NCBI GenBank assembly: GCA_036351055.1 | Contig: JAZBOH010000155.1 | Location: 46,211 to 110,210 of the forward strand | Direction: 5' to 3' | Source: JABDPF01 sp036351055 | GTDB lineage: Bacteria > Pseudomonadota > Gammaproteobacteria > Xanthomonadales > SZUA-36 | DNA length: 64,000 nucleotides | Shown: piece by piece, positions 17,595 to 27,938 of the stretch | How positions within the stretch are numbered: position 1 is the stretch's first letter | How the letters are laid out: each line of letters opens with the position of its first letter | The notes under the pieces: model-generated | Databases searched by the model: none | Seen by the model: only the letters and a program-made list of their open reading frames with translations | What the model was told of the DNA's origin: nothing | Program-made: the position numbers and the translations under genes

Positions 17595-19334
17595 ATGGGC
17601 GGCCTGATACCCGATTCTTTCATCGAAGAACTGCTGGGCCGCGTCGATATCGTGGAGATTATCGAGCGACGTGTTCCGCTGAAGAAAGCCGGCCGAGAAT
17701 TCCAGGCCTGTTGCCCTTTTCACGACGAGAAAACCCCTTCTTTCACGGTCAGTCCGCAAAAGCAGTTTTACCACTGTTTTGGTTGCGGCGCGCACGGTTC
17801 CGCCATCGGCTTCATGATGAACTACGAGGGCCTGGAGTTCGTTGACGCGGTCGAGGAACTGGCCCGGCACGCCGGTTTACAGGTCCCGCGCGAAGCATCG
17901 GCCAAGCCCCGGCCATCCAGCGGTTTGTATGACACGCTGGAATCAGCGGCCGCTTTTTACCAACAGCAATTGAAAGACAGCCCGGAAGCGGTTGAATACC
18001 TCAAAAAACGGGGGGTCTCGGGGGAAGTTGCACGGGATTTCGGCATCGGTTTCGCACCTGCCGGCTGGGACCGTTTGATCAACCACCTGGGTGGTGATGA
18101 GAAACGCCTGGCCCAGCTGAGAAAAACGGGTATGTTGAGCCAGGGCAAAAGTGGTGAATACGACAAGTTTCGCCATCGCATCATGTTCCCGATCCACGAT
18201 CGCCGCGGCCGTGTGATCGCGTTTGGCGGCCGCGCCCTGGACGACGATGGCCCCAAATACCTGAATTCGCCTGAAACCGACTTGTTTCACAAGGGACGCG
18301 AACTGTACGGCCTCTACCTCGCCCGGCGCAGCCAGGCCAAGCTGGACCGGCTGTTGGTGGTCGAGGGCTACATGGATGTCGTGGCCCTGGCCCAGTACGG
18401 TTTCCGCAATTGCGTGGCGACCCTGGGAACGGCAACCACTGGCGACCACGCCGAATTACTGTTCCGTGCAGCCGACGAAGTGATTTATTGTTTTGACGGC
18501 GACAGGGCAGGGCGCAAGGCGGCCTGGCGTGCGCTGGAAGCTACTCTGCCGCGCTTGCGCGATGGGCGCCAGGCGCGATTCCTGTTCCTGCCCGAGGGCG
18601 AAGACCCGGACAGCATGGTGCGCAAGGAAGGCACGGAGTCGTTCAGTGCATTGCTGGATGCGGCGATGCCGTTGTCAGAGTTCTTCTTTGACCACTTCAC
18701 TGGTGAAGTCGATATGAGCGCGATCGACGGACGCGCCCGTTTGGTGGGAATGGCGCGGCCTGCGCTGGAAACACTGCCGGAGGGCGTTTTCCGGGACATG
18801 ATGTTCAGCCGCCTGGAATCATTGGCGCAGCACCGCCTGGAAGACCGGAGAAAAGAGCGTTTCAGGGCGCCCAGGCCCGAGCGGAAAACTGGCAGGCCGG
18901 TCCAGCAGCGGACACCCATGCGGGTGGCCATGGCACACCTGGTCCAGAACCCCTCAATGGTTGCCCAGGTAAAGAGCCTGGAAGCGTTTAAAGGTTGTGA
19001 CCTGCCCGGCTTTGAAATATGGCGTGAACTGGTTGACTTCTGTTCCAGAAGCCCCAATATGACAACCGCTCAGCTACTGGAACTCTGGCACGAACATCCG
19101 GCGCGATCTCACCTGGATAAGTTGGCGACATGGCAACTTGAGGGTGAGGAGTCGCAGTTGGTCCAGGAGTTCCAAGACGCGATTGTTGGGCTTGAATTGC
19201 AATGGACAGCCGCGCGTATCAGTCGAATGGAAAGTCAGTATGCCGGGTTGGGGCTCGAAGAGCGTAAAAAGTTGGTTTTATTACAACAACATAAACAGAA
19301 ATTGATAGAGAGCCTGCAGGGCGAAAAATCGTAG
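17595..19334 (+). CDS. dnaG: DNA primase
   Basis: The 579-residue primase lays down RNA primers for replication. The N-terminal CHC2 zinc finger is visible as CCPFHDEKTPSF with CFGCGAHG near residues 39-65. The TOPRIM catalytic core carries LLVVEGYMDVVALA (catalytic Glu) and YCFDGDRAGRKAAWRAL (metal Asp residues). The C-terminal part is the DnaB helicase-interacting domain. It lies 25 nt after yqeY in the conserved operon. Confidence 0.96.
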   Translation: MGGLIPDSFIEELLGRVDIVEIIERRVPLKKAGREFQACCPFHDEKTPSFTVSPQKQFYHCFGCGAHGSAIGFMMNYEGLEFVDAVEELARHAGLQVPREASAKPRPSSGLYDTLESAAAFYQQQLKDSPEAVEYLKKRGVSGEVARDFGIGFAPAGWDRLINHLGGDEKRLAQLRKTGMLSQGKSGEYDKFRHRIMFPIHDRRGRVIAFGGRALDDDGPKYLNSPETDLFHKGRELYGLYLARRSQAKLDRLLVVEGYMDVVALAQYGFRNCVATLGTATTGDHAELLFRAADEVIYCFDGDRAGRKAAWRALEATLPRLRDGRQARFLFLPEGEDPDSMVRKEGTESFSALLDAAMPLSEFFFDHFTGEVDMSAIDGRARLVGMARPALETLPEGVFRDMMFSRLESLAQHRLEDRRKERFRAPRPERKTGRPVQQRTPMRVAMAHLVQNPSMVAQVKSLEAFKGCDLPGFEIWRELVDFCSRSPNMTTAQLLELWHEHPARSHLDKLATWQLEGEESQLVQEFQDAIVGLELQWTAARISRMESQYAGLGLEERKKLVLLQQHKQKLIESLQGEKS

Positions 19335-19408
19335 CAACGGGGTGGCGCGTGCAAGCATGTCGCCGAGTTCGTGGTCTTGGACTATAGTTAGTTGGCGTTG
19401 AAAATTTT

Positions 19409-21277
<1,869 letters not shown>

Positions 21278-21296
21278 GCCTGCGGGGGAACGGGAC

Positions 21297-21327
21297 TTGC
21301 CATTTGTTTGTACACTATCGGTATAAT
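21297..21327 (+). promoter_or_regulatory. Promoter of tRNA-Ile2
   Basis: A perfect TATAAT at 21322-21327 lies 18 nt before the mature tRNA end. TTGCCA at 21297-21302 is the best -35 candidate, with a slightly long 19-nt spacer. Confidence 0.5.
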
Positions 21328-21345
21328 CGCGTTTGCATATCGCAA

Positions 21346-21422
21346 GGGCCCTTAGCTCAGCTGGTTAGAGCACTCGACTCATAATCGATTGGTCGTAGGT
21401 TCAAGTCCTACAGGGCCCACCA
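21346..21422 (+). tRNA. ileX: tRNA-Ile2 (anticodon CAU, to be modified to lysidine)
   Basis: The 77-nt cloverleaf has a GGGCCC acceptor arm paired with GGGCCC, a D arm with GCTCAGCTGGTTAGAGC, anticodon loop CTCATAA, T arm GTAGGTTCAAGTCCTAC and an encoded CCA end. The CAT anticodon could mean tRNA-Met, but the body closely matches the E. coli ileX tRNA-Ile2 that reads AUA after TilS converts C34 to lysidine. Its place directly after rpoD is also the ileX place in enteric genomes. Confidence 0.92.
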
Positions 21423-21457
21423 TTTTTCAACCCGGTAAACCTCGGTTGCAATAGATC

Positions 21458-22360
21458 ATGCTCTATCGATTCACACTCGTTCTTGCACTCTGCACGCTCA
21501 TTGCCTCTTGTTCCAGGTCCCAGGACCAGGAAGGCACAGAAGACACCGTTGAGACAGCTGAAACGGTGGCCGGGACGATCATGGTCGAAGCGCCCGATGG
21601 CGTCGAGATCGCCGCCACGGTTCACAGCACCGGTCAACCGGTCGTTGTGCTGGTCCACGGGTGGATGTGTGACCAGACCTACTGGGAAGCCCAGGTTCCG
21701 GCCCTCTCCGAGCACTTCGCAGTGGTTACGGTTGACCTGGCAGGACATGGGCTTTCCGGAACTGATCGGCAAGCCTGGACCATTGCCGCCCTCGGGGGCG
21801 ATGTCGCCGCTGTTATTTCACAATTGCAATTGAACCAGGTCACCGTCATTGGCCATTCCATGGGTGGCCGGGTCGGACTCGAGGTTGCACGACTGCTCCC
21901 GGGAGTTGTCACGGCTGTCATTGGCGTCGATACACTTCAGGATGCTGACCTGGAATGGAACCCGGAAGAAGTTGGCGGCTTGCTGAACGGATTCGAGACA
22001 GACTTCGTGGGGACCTGCGGAGGGTTTGTTCGCTCGATGTTCGGGGATCAGGCTACAGAGGTCCTGGTTGAAGAGGTAGTCACCGATATGTGCGGCGGCC
22101 CCCCGGAAATCGGCACCGCGCTCATCCGTGACTATGTTGCATACGACCTGGCCTCGGCCTTTCAAGCAGCCAACGTTCCCGTTCGCTGCGTCAATGCCGA
22201 CAAATGGCCGACCAATGTCTCCGCCAACCAACAATACGCCGATTTCGATGCCGTTATTTTGGATGGCTACGGACATTTCCTGATGCAGGAGGCGCCGGAA
22301 GAGTTGAATGATGCACTGATTGAGGCGGTTACGGTTCTTGCAAATGTGCGGTCAGAGTAA
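21458..22360 (+). CDS. Alpha/beta hydrolase lipoprotein
   Basis: A 300-residue alpha/beta-hydrolase with a lipoprotein signal peptide: the lipobox LIASC places the lipidated Cys at about residue 18. VVLVHGWMCDQTYW is the oxyanion block, VIGHSMGGRVG the nucleophile elbow (Ser in GHSMG), and DGYGHFLMQEAP carries the catalytic His. It is probably an envelope-anchored esterase or lipase of unknown substrate. The last residues RSE and the stop codon lie in a GGTCAGAGTAA repeat element, so the original C terminus has probably been replaced. Confidence 0.82.
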   Translation: MLYRFTLVLALCTLIASCSRSQDQEGTEDTVETAETVAGTIMVEAPDGVEIAATVHSTGQPVVVLVHGWMCDQTYWEAQVPALSEHFAVVTVDLAGHGLSGTDRQAWTIAALGGDVAAVISQLQLNQVTVIGHSMGGRVGLEVARLLPGVVTAVIGVDTLQDADLEWNPEEVGGLLNGFETDFVGTCGGFVRSMFGDQATEVLVEEVVTDMCGGPPEIGTALIRDYVAYDLASAFQAANVPVRCVNADKWPTNVSANQQYADFDAVILDGYGHFLMQEAPEELNDALIEAVTVLANVRSE

Positions 22361-22406
22361 AGTGCCAGGGTAGACTCAGAGAAAAACGCGGGCTTACCCT
22401 GACCCC
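22350..22406 (+). repeat. GGGGTCAG(A/G)GTAA hairpin element at the hydrolase 3' end
   Basis: GGTCAGAGTAA at 22350-22360 pairs with TTACCCTGACC inside 22394-22406, with one mismatch, across a 33-nt interior. The left arm supplies the final codons and TAA of the alpha/beta hydrolase. Sister elements occur at 24928 and 41328. It looks like a REP-type palindromic repeat. Confidence 0.7.
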
Positions 22407-22640
22407 AATATTTTAGTGCTTCCAGCGAAAGACTACCTGGAGCACTTCTGCAAGGCTGATCAATCGACCTTTTTCCGTCCACAAAACAATGATTTTGACA
22501 AAGACTCTGGGGTAACGGTGCCGCCTGCAACGGAAGCGTGCCGTAGTAACCCGTTTGAGGTCTTACCAGGGCACTCTCCAGCAATCCCAGGTCGCGCACG
22601 CCCTCTGAGCCGCCAAAACGCAATATCAGCTGATTGTCCG
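22407..22640 (-). pseudogene. Remnant of a Doc/Fic (death-on-curing) toxin gene
   Basis: The minus-strand frame just after ygiQ reads NQLILRFGGSEGVRDLG, then LLESALVRPQ and NHCFVDGKRS. This matches the core of death-on-curing toxins, whose Fic motif is HPFVDGNKR. The middle is shortened, the Fic motif has lost residues (HCFVDGKRS), and the region downstream runs into the repeat element at 22350. No start codon of its own or antitoxin gene is visible. It is a decayed type II toxin gene; intact Doc proteins phosphorylate EF-Tu. Confidence 0.7.
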
Positions 22641-24887
22641 CGGTTTCTTGCCGGCCCGGGCCGGCTTGGCGCCATCTTCGCGCGGTGGCAGACCCGTGTG
22701 CTGGGTCAGGATCTTTTTGCCGGTGCGTCGCTGGTGCGCCTGTTCGGTATTTTTTCTTCGTGATACCCGGTATCCGTGATCGGCATCAGGCTGGTTTGCG
22801 GGAATCAGCTTCGATGGGCCATCACCGATCAAATCGCCTCTGCCCATTTTTCTGAGGGCGCCACGCAACATTTCCCAGTTGCCCGGGTCGTGGTACCGGA
22901 GCAAAGCCTTGTGAAGTTTTCGCTGTCCGGGATCTTTTACCGGCAGTACTTCACCGGACTTGTACGTCACCTTGCGCAGTGGGTTTTTCCCGGAATGGTA
23001 CATGGCGGTCGCCGTGGCCATGGGTGAGGGATAAAAGGCCTGCACCTGGTCCGCGGTGAAGCCGTTGCGTTTCAACCAGAGCGCCAGGTTGATCATGTCT
23101 TCATCGGTGGTGCCCGGGTGGGCGGCTATAAAATAGGGGATCAGGTACTGCTCCTTGCCTGCTTCCCTGGAATATTTATCGAATAGTTTTTTGAAGCGGT
23201 CATAGCTGCCGATACCCGGCTTCATCATTTTTGACAGCGGACCATCCTCGGTGTGCTCGGGGGCAATTTTCAACTGGCCGCCGACGTGGTGGGTGACCAG
23301 TTCCCTGACGTATTCGGGGTCCTCCACCGCCAGGTCGTAACGCAGGCCCGAGGCGATCAACACTTTTTTCACCCCCGGCAGTTCACGCGTCTTGCGGTAC
23401 AGCCGGGTCAGGGACGAGTGGTCGGTATCCAGGTTGGAACAGATGCCCGGGTAGACGCAGCTGGGTCTGCGGCAGGCTGCCTCGATCTTTCGGCTCTTGC
23501 AGGCGATGCGGTACATATTGGCTGTTGGCCCGCCCAGGTCGGAAATCACCCCGGTAAAGCCGGGAACCTTGTCCCGGATTTGCTCCACCTCGTTGAGGAT
23601 TGATTCCTCCGAGCGGCTCTGGATGATCCTGCCCTCGTGTTCGGTGATCGAACAGAACGTGCAGCCGCCGAAGCAGCCGCGCATGATATTCACCGAAAAA
23701 CGAATCATCTCGTAGGCGGGGATTTTTGCACCTTTATACGACGGGTGCGGCACCCGGGCGAATGGCATGCCGAATACGTAATCCATTTCGGGGGTGGACA
23801 GGGGGAAGGGCGGGGCGTTCAACCACAGGTCGACCTTGCCGTGCTTTTGCACCAGGGCCCTGGCGTTACCCGGGTTGGTCTCCAGGTGCAATACCCGGTT
23901 GGCATGGGCATAGAGCACGGCATCGTTGCGAACTTTCTCGAACGAAGGCAAGCGAATGACCGTGCGGTCACGGTCACGACCCGGGTGGGGCTTGAACTGG
24001 ACAACGAGTTTATCCGCTTCCGGGTCTGCGACCTCGTACACGGCGGCTTCCCGGCGCTGTTTCTCGGCCTCGTCCATCTCGCGCACGTTGAGGTAGGGGT
24101 TCACCACGCTGTCGATCTTTCCGGGCCGGTCTATGCGGGTGGAATCGATTTCCCACCAACCTTCCGGGCTATCCTTGCGCACAAACGCCGTGCCCCTGAC
24201 ATCGTTGATTCGGGCAATATCTTCGCCGCGGCCCAGCCGGTGGGCGACTTCGACCAGGGCTCTCTCGGCGTTGCCGTACAGGAGCAGGTCAGCCGTGGCG
24301 TCCAGCAAGATCGAGCGGCGCACGCTGTCCTGCCAGTAATCGTAGTGGGCTATGCGCCGCAGCGAGGCTTCGATTCCCCCCAGGATGACCGGCACATCCG
24401 GCCAGGCCTCCTTGCAGCGCTGTCCGTACACCAGCGAACAGCGGTCCGGGCGTTTGCCGCCCATGCCGCCCGGCGTATAAGCGTCATCGGAGCGCATCCT
24501 GCGTTCCGCGGTGTAGCGATTGATCATGGAATCCATGTTGCCGGCCGCTACCCCAAAGAACAGGTTTGGCTTGCCCAGCGCCTTGAATGCATCGGCCGAT
24601 TGCCAGTCCGGTTGCGCAATGATACCCACGCGATAACCCTGGGCTTCCAGCAAGCGTCCGATAATGGCCATGCCAAACGAAGGGTGATCCACGTAGGCAT
24701 CGCCGGTGACGATGATGACATCGCAGGAATCCCAGCCCAGCGAATCCATTTCCGCCCGGCTCATGGGCAAAAACGGCGCCACGCCATAACACTCGGCCCA
24801 GTACTTTGGGTAACCGAACAGTTCGGTGGATGGGGCAGGGATGGCGTTGCCGGACATATCATGCGTCCACAAAGGGACATTCATCAT
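22626..24887 (-). CDS. ygiQ: YgiQ family radical SAM protein
   Basis: A 753-residue UPF0313 radical SAM protein, in line with family length (about 700-740). The N-terminal region resembles a cobalamin-binding-like domain (GDAYVDHPSFGMAIIGR). The radical SAM cluster motif CFGGCTFC (C-x3-C-x2-C) is in the middle, followed by ISDLGGPTANMY and KIAPEHTEDGPLSKMMKPG. The C-terminal tail is basic and disordered. The reaction is unknown in bacteria. It begins with two ATGs in tandem. The stop lies beside the Doc remnant on the same strand. Confidence 0.9.
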   Translation of the reverse strand: MMNVPLWTHDMSGNAIPAPSTELFGYPKYWAECYGVAPFLPMSRAEMDSLGWDSCDVIIVTGDAYVDHPSFGMAIIGRLLEAQGYRVGIIAQPDWQSADAFKALGKPNLFFGVAAGNMDSMINRYTAERRMRSDDAYTPGGMGGKRPDRCSLVYGQRCKEAWPDVPVILGGIEASLRRIAHYDYWQDSVRRSILLDATADLLLYGNAERALVEVAHRLGRGEDIARINDVRGTAFVRKDSPEGWWEIDSTRIDRPGKIDSVVNPYLNVREMDEAEKQRREAAVYEVADPEADKLVVQFKPHPGRDRDRTVIRLPSFEKVRNDAVLYAHANRVLHLETNPGNARALVQKHGKVDLWLNAPPFPLSTPEMDYVFGMPFARVPHPSYKGAKIPAYEMIRFSVNIMRGCFGGCTFCSITEHEGRIIQSRSEESILNEVEQIRDKVPGFTGVISDLGGPTANMYRIACKSRKIEAACRRPSCVYPGICSNLDTDHSSLTRLYRKTRELPGVKKVLIASGLRYDLAVEDPEYVRELVTHHVGGQLKIAPEHTEDGPLSKMMKPGIGSYDRFKKLFDKYSREAGKEQYLIPYFIAAHPGTTDEDMINLALWLKRNGFTADQVQAFYPSPMATATAMYHSGKNPLRKVTYKSGEVLPVKDPGQRKLHKALLRYHDPGNWEMLRGALRKMGRGDLIGDGPSKLIPANQPDADHGYRVSRRKNTEQAHQRRTGKKILTQHTGLPPREDGAKPARAGKKPRTIS

Positions 24888-24927
24888 ATCAGGCGTGATT
24901 CACCGCGAATACCGAAGCGCTGGAAAA

Positions 24928-24964
24928 ACCGGGGTCAGAGTAAGTTCCTTACTCTGACCCCGGT
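24928..24964 (-). repeat. GGGGTCAGAGTAA hairpin with perfect 17-bp stem
   Basis: ACCGGGGTCAGAGTAAG (24928-24944) is perfectly complementary to 24948-24964 across a TTC loop. On the minus strand it overlaps the last codons and the TAA of the flavin oxidoreductase gene. It is stable enough to act as a transcription terminator or RNA 3'-end stabiliser before ygiQ. It belongs to the same family as 22350 and 41328. Confidence 0.8.
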
Positions 24965-26046
24965 CTTTTCTGCTGATCCACAAAACCAGCCCAGCCAGAC
25001 ATGTAGTTCACGAAAGCTTCGCTCAGCCCCTGCGAATGCAGGTAATCCCGGCTCACCGGGGGCTTCACCGGTTCAAAATCGGGATTCGCAAGCACCTGCT
25101 GCGGGAAATCATGGTGCAGGATCGCCGCGCGCCCCAGCAGGACAAAATCGGCACCGTCTTCGAGACACTTCCTGGCGTCACCCGGGGTATATATTTTGCC
25201 GGCGATTCCCAGCCGCACCGCTCCCCGGTCCAGTTCCGCGAAATAGCTGAACAGGGACCGGCCCTGGAACCGCTCCTCGGCCGGTTCCTTGAATACGTCC
25301 CACAGAGAGATATCGAGAAAGTCGATGTCGCCAGCTTCCATCAAGCGCCGGGATACTTCGATCATCTCGCCCAGTTGCAGATCGAACTGCTCCGGCGACA
25401 GCCTGATACCCAGCAAGAATCCGGGCCGGCAACGATCGCGGATCCCTTTGATGATTTCAAAGACAAGACGCGCACGATTCTCCAGTGAACCGCCGTACTG
25501 GTCTGTTCGCTGGTTGATGACGGGGCTCAGGAACTGGCTGAGGATATAGCCGTGCGCGCCGTGAATTTCCACCCCGTCGAAACCTGCCTTTTCGGCCCGC
25601 CAGGCGGCGGTCACAAAATCTTCCCTGAGTTGCCGGACCTCTTCCCGGGTAAGGCCGCGCGCCCCGTTTTCTTCATTATCGCAAGGGCACACCGGGCGGC
25701 CGTCGACCAGTTCCTGCGGGGACCGCATGCCCGCGTGGTGTAACTGGATCACGGCAAGGCTCTCTTCCGCCCTGATCGCCGTGGCCAAGCGCGAGAGCCC
25801 CGCTAGGTGGTCATCGGAAAAACAGCCCAACTGCCCCGGAAACCCTTTGCCGGCTGCCTGCACATGTGAGGCACAGGTCATGGTCAGGCCGAAACCGCCT
25901 CGAGCCCGCATGGTTAGCCAGCGGAATTCCTCATCGGAAAGCCGCCCATCTTCAAAACTTTGCACATTGGTCATCGGCGCCAGCATGAAGCGGTTCTTCA
26001 TCACGGCCCCGTTCTTGAACGTCAATGGCTGAAACAGTTTTGTCAT
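24949..26046 (-). CDS. NADH:flavin oxidoreductase (Old Yellow Enzyme family)
   Basis: The 365-residue FMN-dependent TIM-barrel enzyme probably reduces activated C=C bonds. It starts MTKLFQPLTFKNGAVMKNRF. VQLHHAGM-like and HGAHGYILSQFLSP segments hold the substrate His pair, and YGGSLENRARL is a family signature binding FMN phosphate. The open frame extends upstream, but this ATG fits the family and leaves a 7-nt gap to tspO, suggesting a tspO-oxidoreductase operon. The final RPGSE and stop are encoded by the GGGGTCAGAGTAA element. Confidence 0.88.
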   Translation of the reverse strand: MTKLFQPLTFKNGAVMKNRFMLAPMTNVQSFEDGRLSDEEFRWLTMRARGGFGLTMTCASHVQAAGKGFPGQLGCFSDDHLAGLSRLATAIRAEESLAVIQLHHAGMRSPQELVDGRPVCPCDNEENGARGLTREEVRQLREDFVTAAWRAEKAGFDGVEIHGAHGYILSQFLSPVINQRTDQYGGSLENRARLVFEIIKGIRDRCRPGFLLGIRLSPEQFDLQLGEMIEVSRRLMEAGDIDFLDISLWDVFKEPAEERFQGRSLFSYFAELDRGAVRLGIAGKIYTPGDARKCLEDGADFVLLGRAAILHHDFPQQVLANPDFEPVKPPVSRDYLHSQGLSEAFVNYMSGWAGFVDQQKRPGSE

Positions 26047-26053
26047 GATCTTG

Positions 26054-26551
26054 TCAAGCCAGGATCTGGGGGTTGAGCTGCCACAGGGCAAAGTTGAGAG
26101 CTGCTGCGAAGCTGACCCACAGCAGGTAAGGGGCCAGGAGCACGCCGGCCAGCGGGCGAACCCGCCAGAAGGACAGCAGGGTGGCCAGGATGAGGACCCA
26201 AAGCAGCATGATGTCGGCGAATGCCAATGCGCCATTGTGCCAGGCAAAGAAAAGCCAGCTCCACAAGGCATTGAGTACGAGTTGCACCAGGAATAGTGAC
26301 AACGCCAGGCGGTGGCTGCGCAAGCCCCCGCTGCGCCACACCAACCAGGCGGCGATGGCCATCAAGGCGAACAGTACGGTCCATACCGGCCCGAACACCC
26401 AGGGCGGCGGGGCCCATGCAGGTTGAACCAGTTGGCCATAGAATGACTGTGCCTGAATGGATGCGGCGGCGCCGACAGCGGATGCCGCGAAGCTCAAAAA
26501 CAGCCAGGCGCCAAGCCCGAGAAATTGTTTCTGCCTTGACATTGAAACCAT
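26054..26551 (-). CDS. tspO: TspO/MBR family tryptophan-rich sensory protein
   Basis: A 165-residue five-helix membrane protein, the usual TspO length. Family blocks are WAPPPWVFGPVWTVLF near residue 50 and LNALWSWLFFAWHNG near residue 100. TspO proteins bind tetrapyrroles and affect pigment or stress responses in bacteria. The ATG at 26551 is preceded by AGGAAAA. It is followed 7 nt later by the ene-reductase, so both are likely co-transcribed. Confidence 0.9.
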   Translation of the reverse strand: MVSMSRQKQFLGLGAWLFLSFAASAVGAAASIQAQSFYGQLVQPAWAPPPWVFGPVWTVLFALMAIAAWLVWRSGGLRSHRLALSLFLVQLVLNALWSWLFFAWHNGALAFADIMLLWVLILATLLSFWRVRPLAGVLLAPYLLWVSFAAALNFALWQLNPQILA

Positions 26552-26954
26552 GTGGTTTTCCTTGATAGTCCGCAAACACCGCATTGTAATGCAGGCGACG
26601 ATTCTGTACCCGGCTCATCCATGATCTTCATCCATGATCTGTACGGGTCGAGAAGTCCTATGCGACACATAGCCCTAAAAGTGCAGGAAACATCGGTATT
26701 ACCGTCGTAATCGAACCATAAGACCGAACCAATGCTGCCGCCCTTCGGGATAAACTGGTACACACTGGAAGGGTAAATCATTTCGAAACGACTGGCCTTG
26801 ACGCTTTTGAGTGTCGGCCTGGTTTTTCTGTGGAAGAGGCCATGAGTACACAGCAGTGCAGGGGCTCTAGGTCACCCGAAACATATGGACGTCCCTGCCA
26901 GGCAAACGGCCCCTGTGCGATAGATGATGGTTGAATGGAAAGGAGAGTTTCCGC
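26552..26954. other. Intergenic region between tspO and the Usp genes
   Basis: About 400 nt separate the divergent tspO and usp genes. I see no recognisable coding sequence. A perfect tandem duplication of the 13-mer TCATCCATGATCT occupies 26615-26640. A TTGACG hexamer lies at about 26797, but without a convincing -10 partner. The region should hold the promoters of both directions. No clear FNR-type palindrome is visible. Confidence 0.5.
26615..26640. repeat. Tandem 13-bp duplication
   Basis: TCATCCATGATCT occurs twice head to tail with no mismatch, in the non-coding tspO-usp interval. It may be a replication-slippage duplication or a doubled binding site. Confidence 0.7.
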
Positions 26955-27917
26955 ATGAAGCGTTTTTCCAATATTCTGGCAGTTGTTAACACCAATAGAA
27001 GTGGCATATCCGCCCTGAAGCAGGCCGCCTCCATTGCGAGGAAGAACGGCGCCAGCCTGACCGTGGCTTCGGTGCTGGAGGAATTGCCGGGCGAGCGTTG
27101 GATGGGCGTTCTTGCGTCCAGCGCATCGGACATTGAGACCATTGCAAAAGAGCAGGAACTCAACCGGCTGACTGAATATGTTTCGGCAGCCGAGGGCGAC
27201 ACGGGGTCTATCGACAAGCAGGTGCTGGTCGGGCGGGCGTCGTCGGAAATCATCCGGCAGGTACTGGGCGGTCAGCATGATCTGCTGGTAAAAGACGCCG
27301 AGATATCGGATGGTTTGCTGGACGTGTTTCTGGGCAGTACGGACATGCACCTGATGCGGAAGTGTCCATGCCCGGTCCTGATTTCCTGGCCAGGCCGCAA
27401 AAGCTATCGTCGCATTCTGGCCTGTATCGATTATGATCCTGGAAACGCCCAGAACGAGGCGTTGAATCGCCAGATTGTTGAGATTGCGTCATCAATTGCC
27501 CAGCGGGAGTCTGGCGAGCTGCACGTATTGCATGCCATTGAGCCGATTGGTGAAAAATTCCTGCGAGCTGCCAACATCGCCAACAAGGGCATGGACCTCG
27601 AAAAGCTGGGTGAGCGTGAACGGGCGACCCGCAACGACTGGATCGCGAACCTCCTCGACGCCGCCATTGCAAAACTCGGGGTCGACGCCAACGAGCATCC
27701 CGCTTCCAGGCTACACCTGATCAAGGGACTTGCAAAGGAAGTCGTGCCGATGAAGGCGCGTGAGCTGGAGTCGGACTTGATCGTCATGGGCACCCTGTCT
27801 CGTACCGGCGTGCCGGGTTACTTTATCGGCAACACGTCCGAGAATATACTGAACCAGGTCAGATGTTCGGTGCTGACCCTGAAACCGGACGGCTTCGTAT
27901 GCCCTGTGGAGCCTTGA
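26955..27917 (+). CDS. Universal stress protein with two Usp domains (UspE-like)
   Basis: The 320-residue protein has two UspA domains in tandem (about 1-150 and 155-315). Each opens like FSNILAVVNTN or YRRILACIDYD. The second ends with VMGTLSRTGVPGYFIGNTSE, the UspE-type form, in which the ATP-binding G-x2-G-x9-G(S/T) signature is altered. Such proteins support survival under starvation or redox stress; the ligand is not defined. The ATG at 26955 is preceded by AGGAGAG at 7 nt. A second similar gene follows after 21 nt. Confidence 0.9.
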   Translation: MKRFSNILAVVNTNRSGISALKQAASIARKNGASLTVASVLEELPGERWMGVLASSASDIETIAKEQELNRLTEYVSAAEGDTGSIDKQVLVGRASSEIIRQVLGGQHDLLVKDAEISDGLLDVFLGSTDMHLMRKCPCPVLISWPGRKSYRRILACIDYDPGNAQNEALNRQIVEIASSIAQRESGELHVLHAIEPIGEKFLRAANIANKGMDLEKLGERERATRNDWIANLLDAAIAKLGVDANEHPASRLHLIKGLAKEVVPMKARELESDLIVMGTLSRTGVPGYFIGNTSENILNQVRCSVLTLKPDGFVCPVEP

Positions 27918-27938
27918 GCCGGAAAGGCAGAAGGTGAA

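Noticed and set aside
21346..22640. tRNA-Ile2 as attachment site of an integrated island
   Set aside because: No integrase and no duplicated tRNA 3' end are visible downstream, although a toxin remnant and a repeat are present.
23637..25250. A 537-codon plus-strand open frame opposite ygiQ
   Set aside because: It is antisense to a well-conserved radical SAM protein, has no domain motifs and no ribosome site. High GC makes such frames long by chance.
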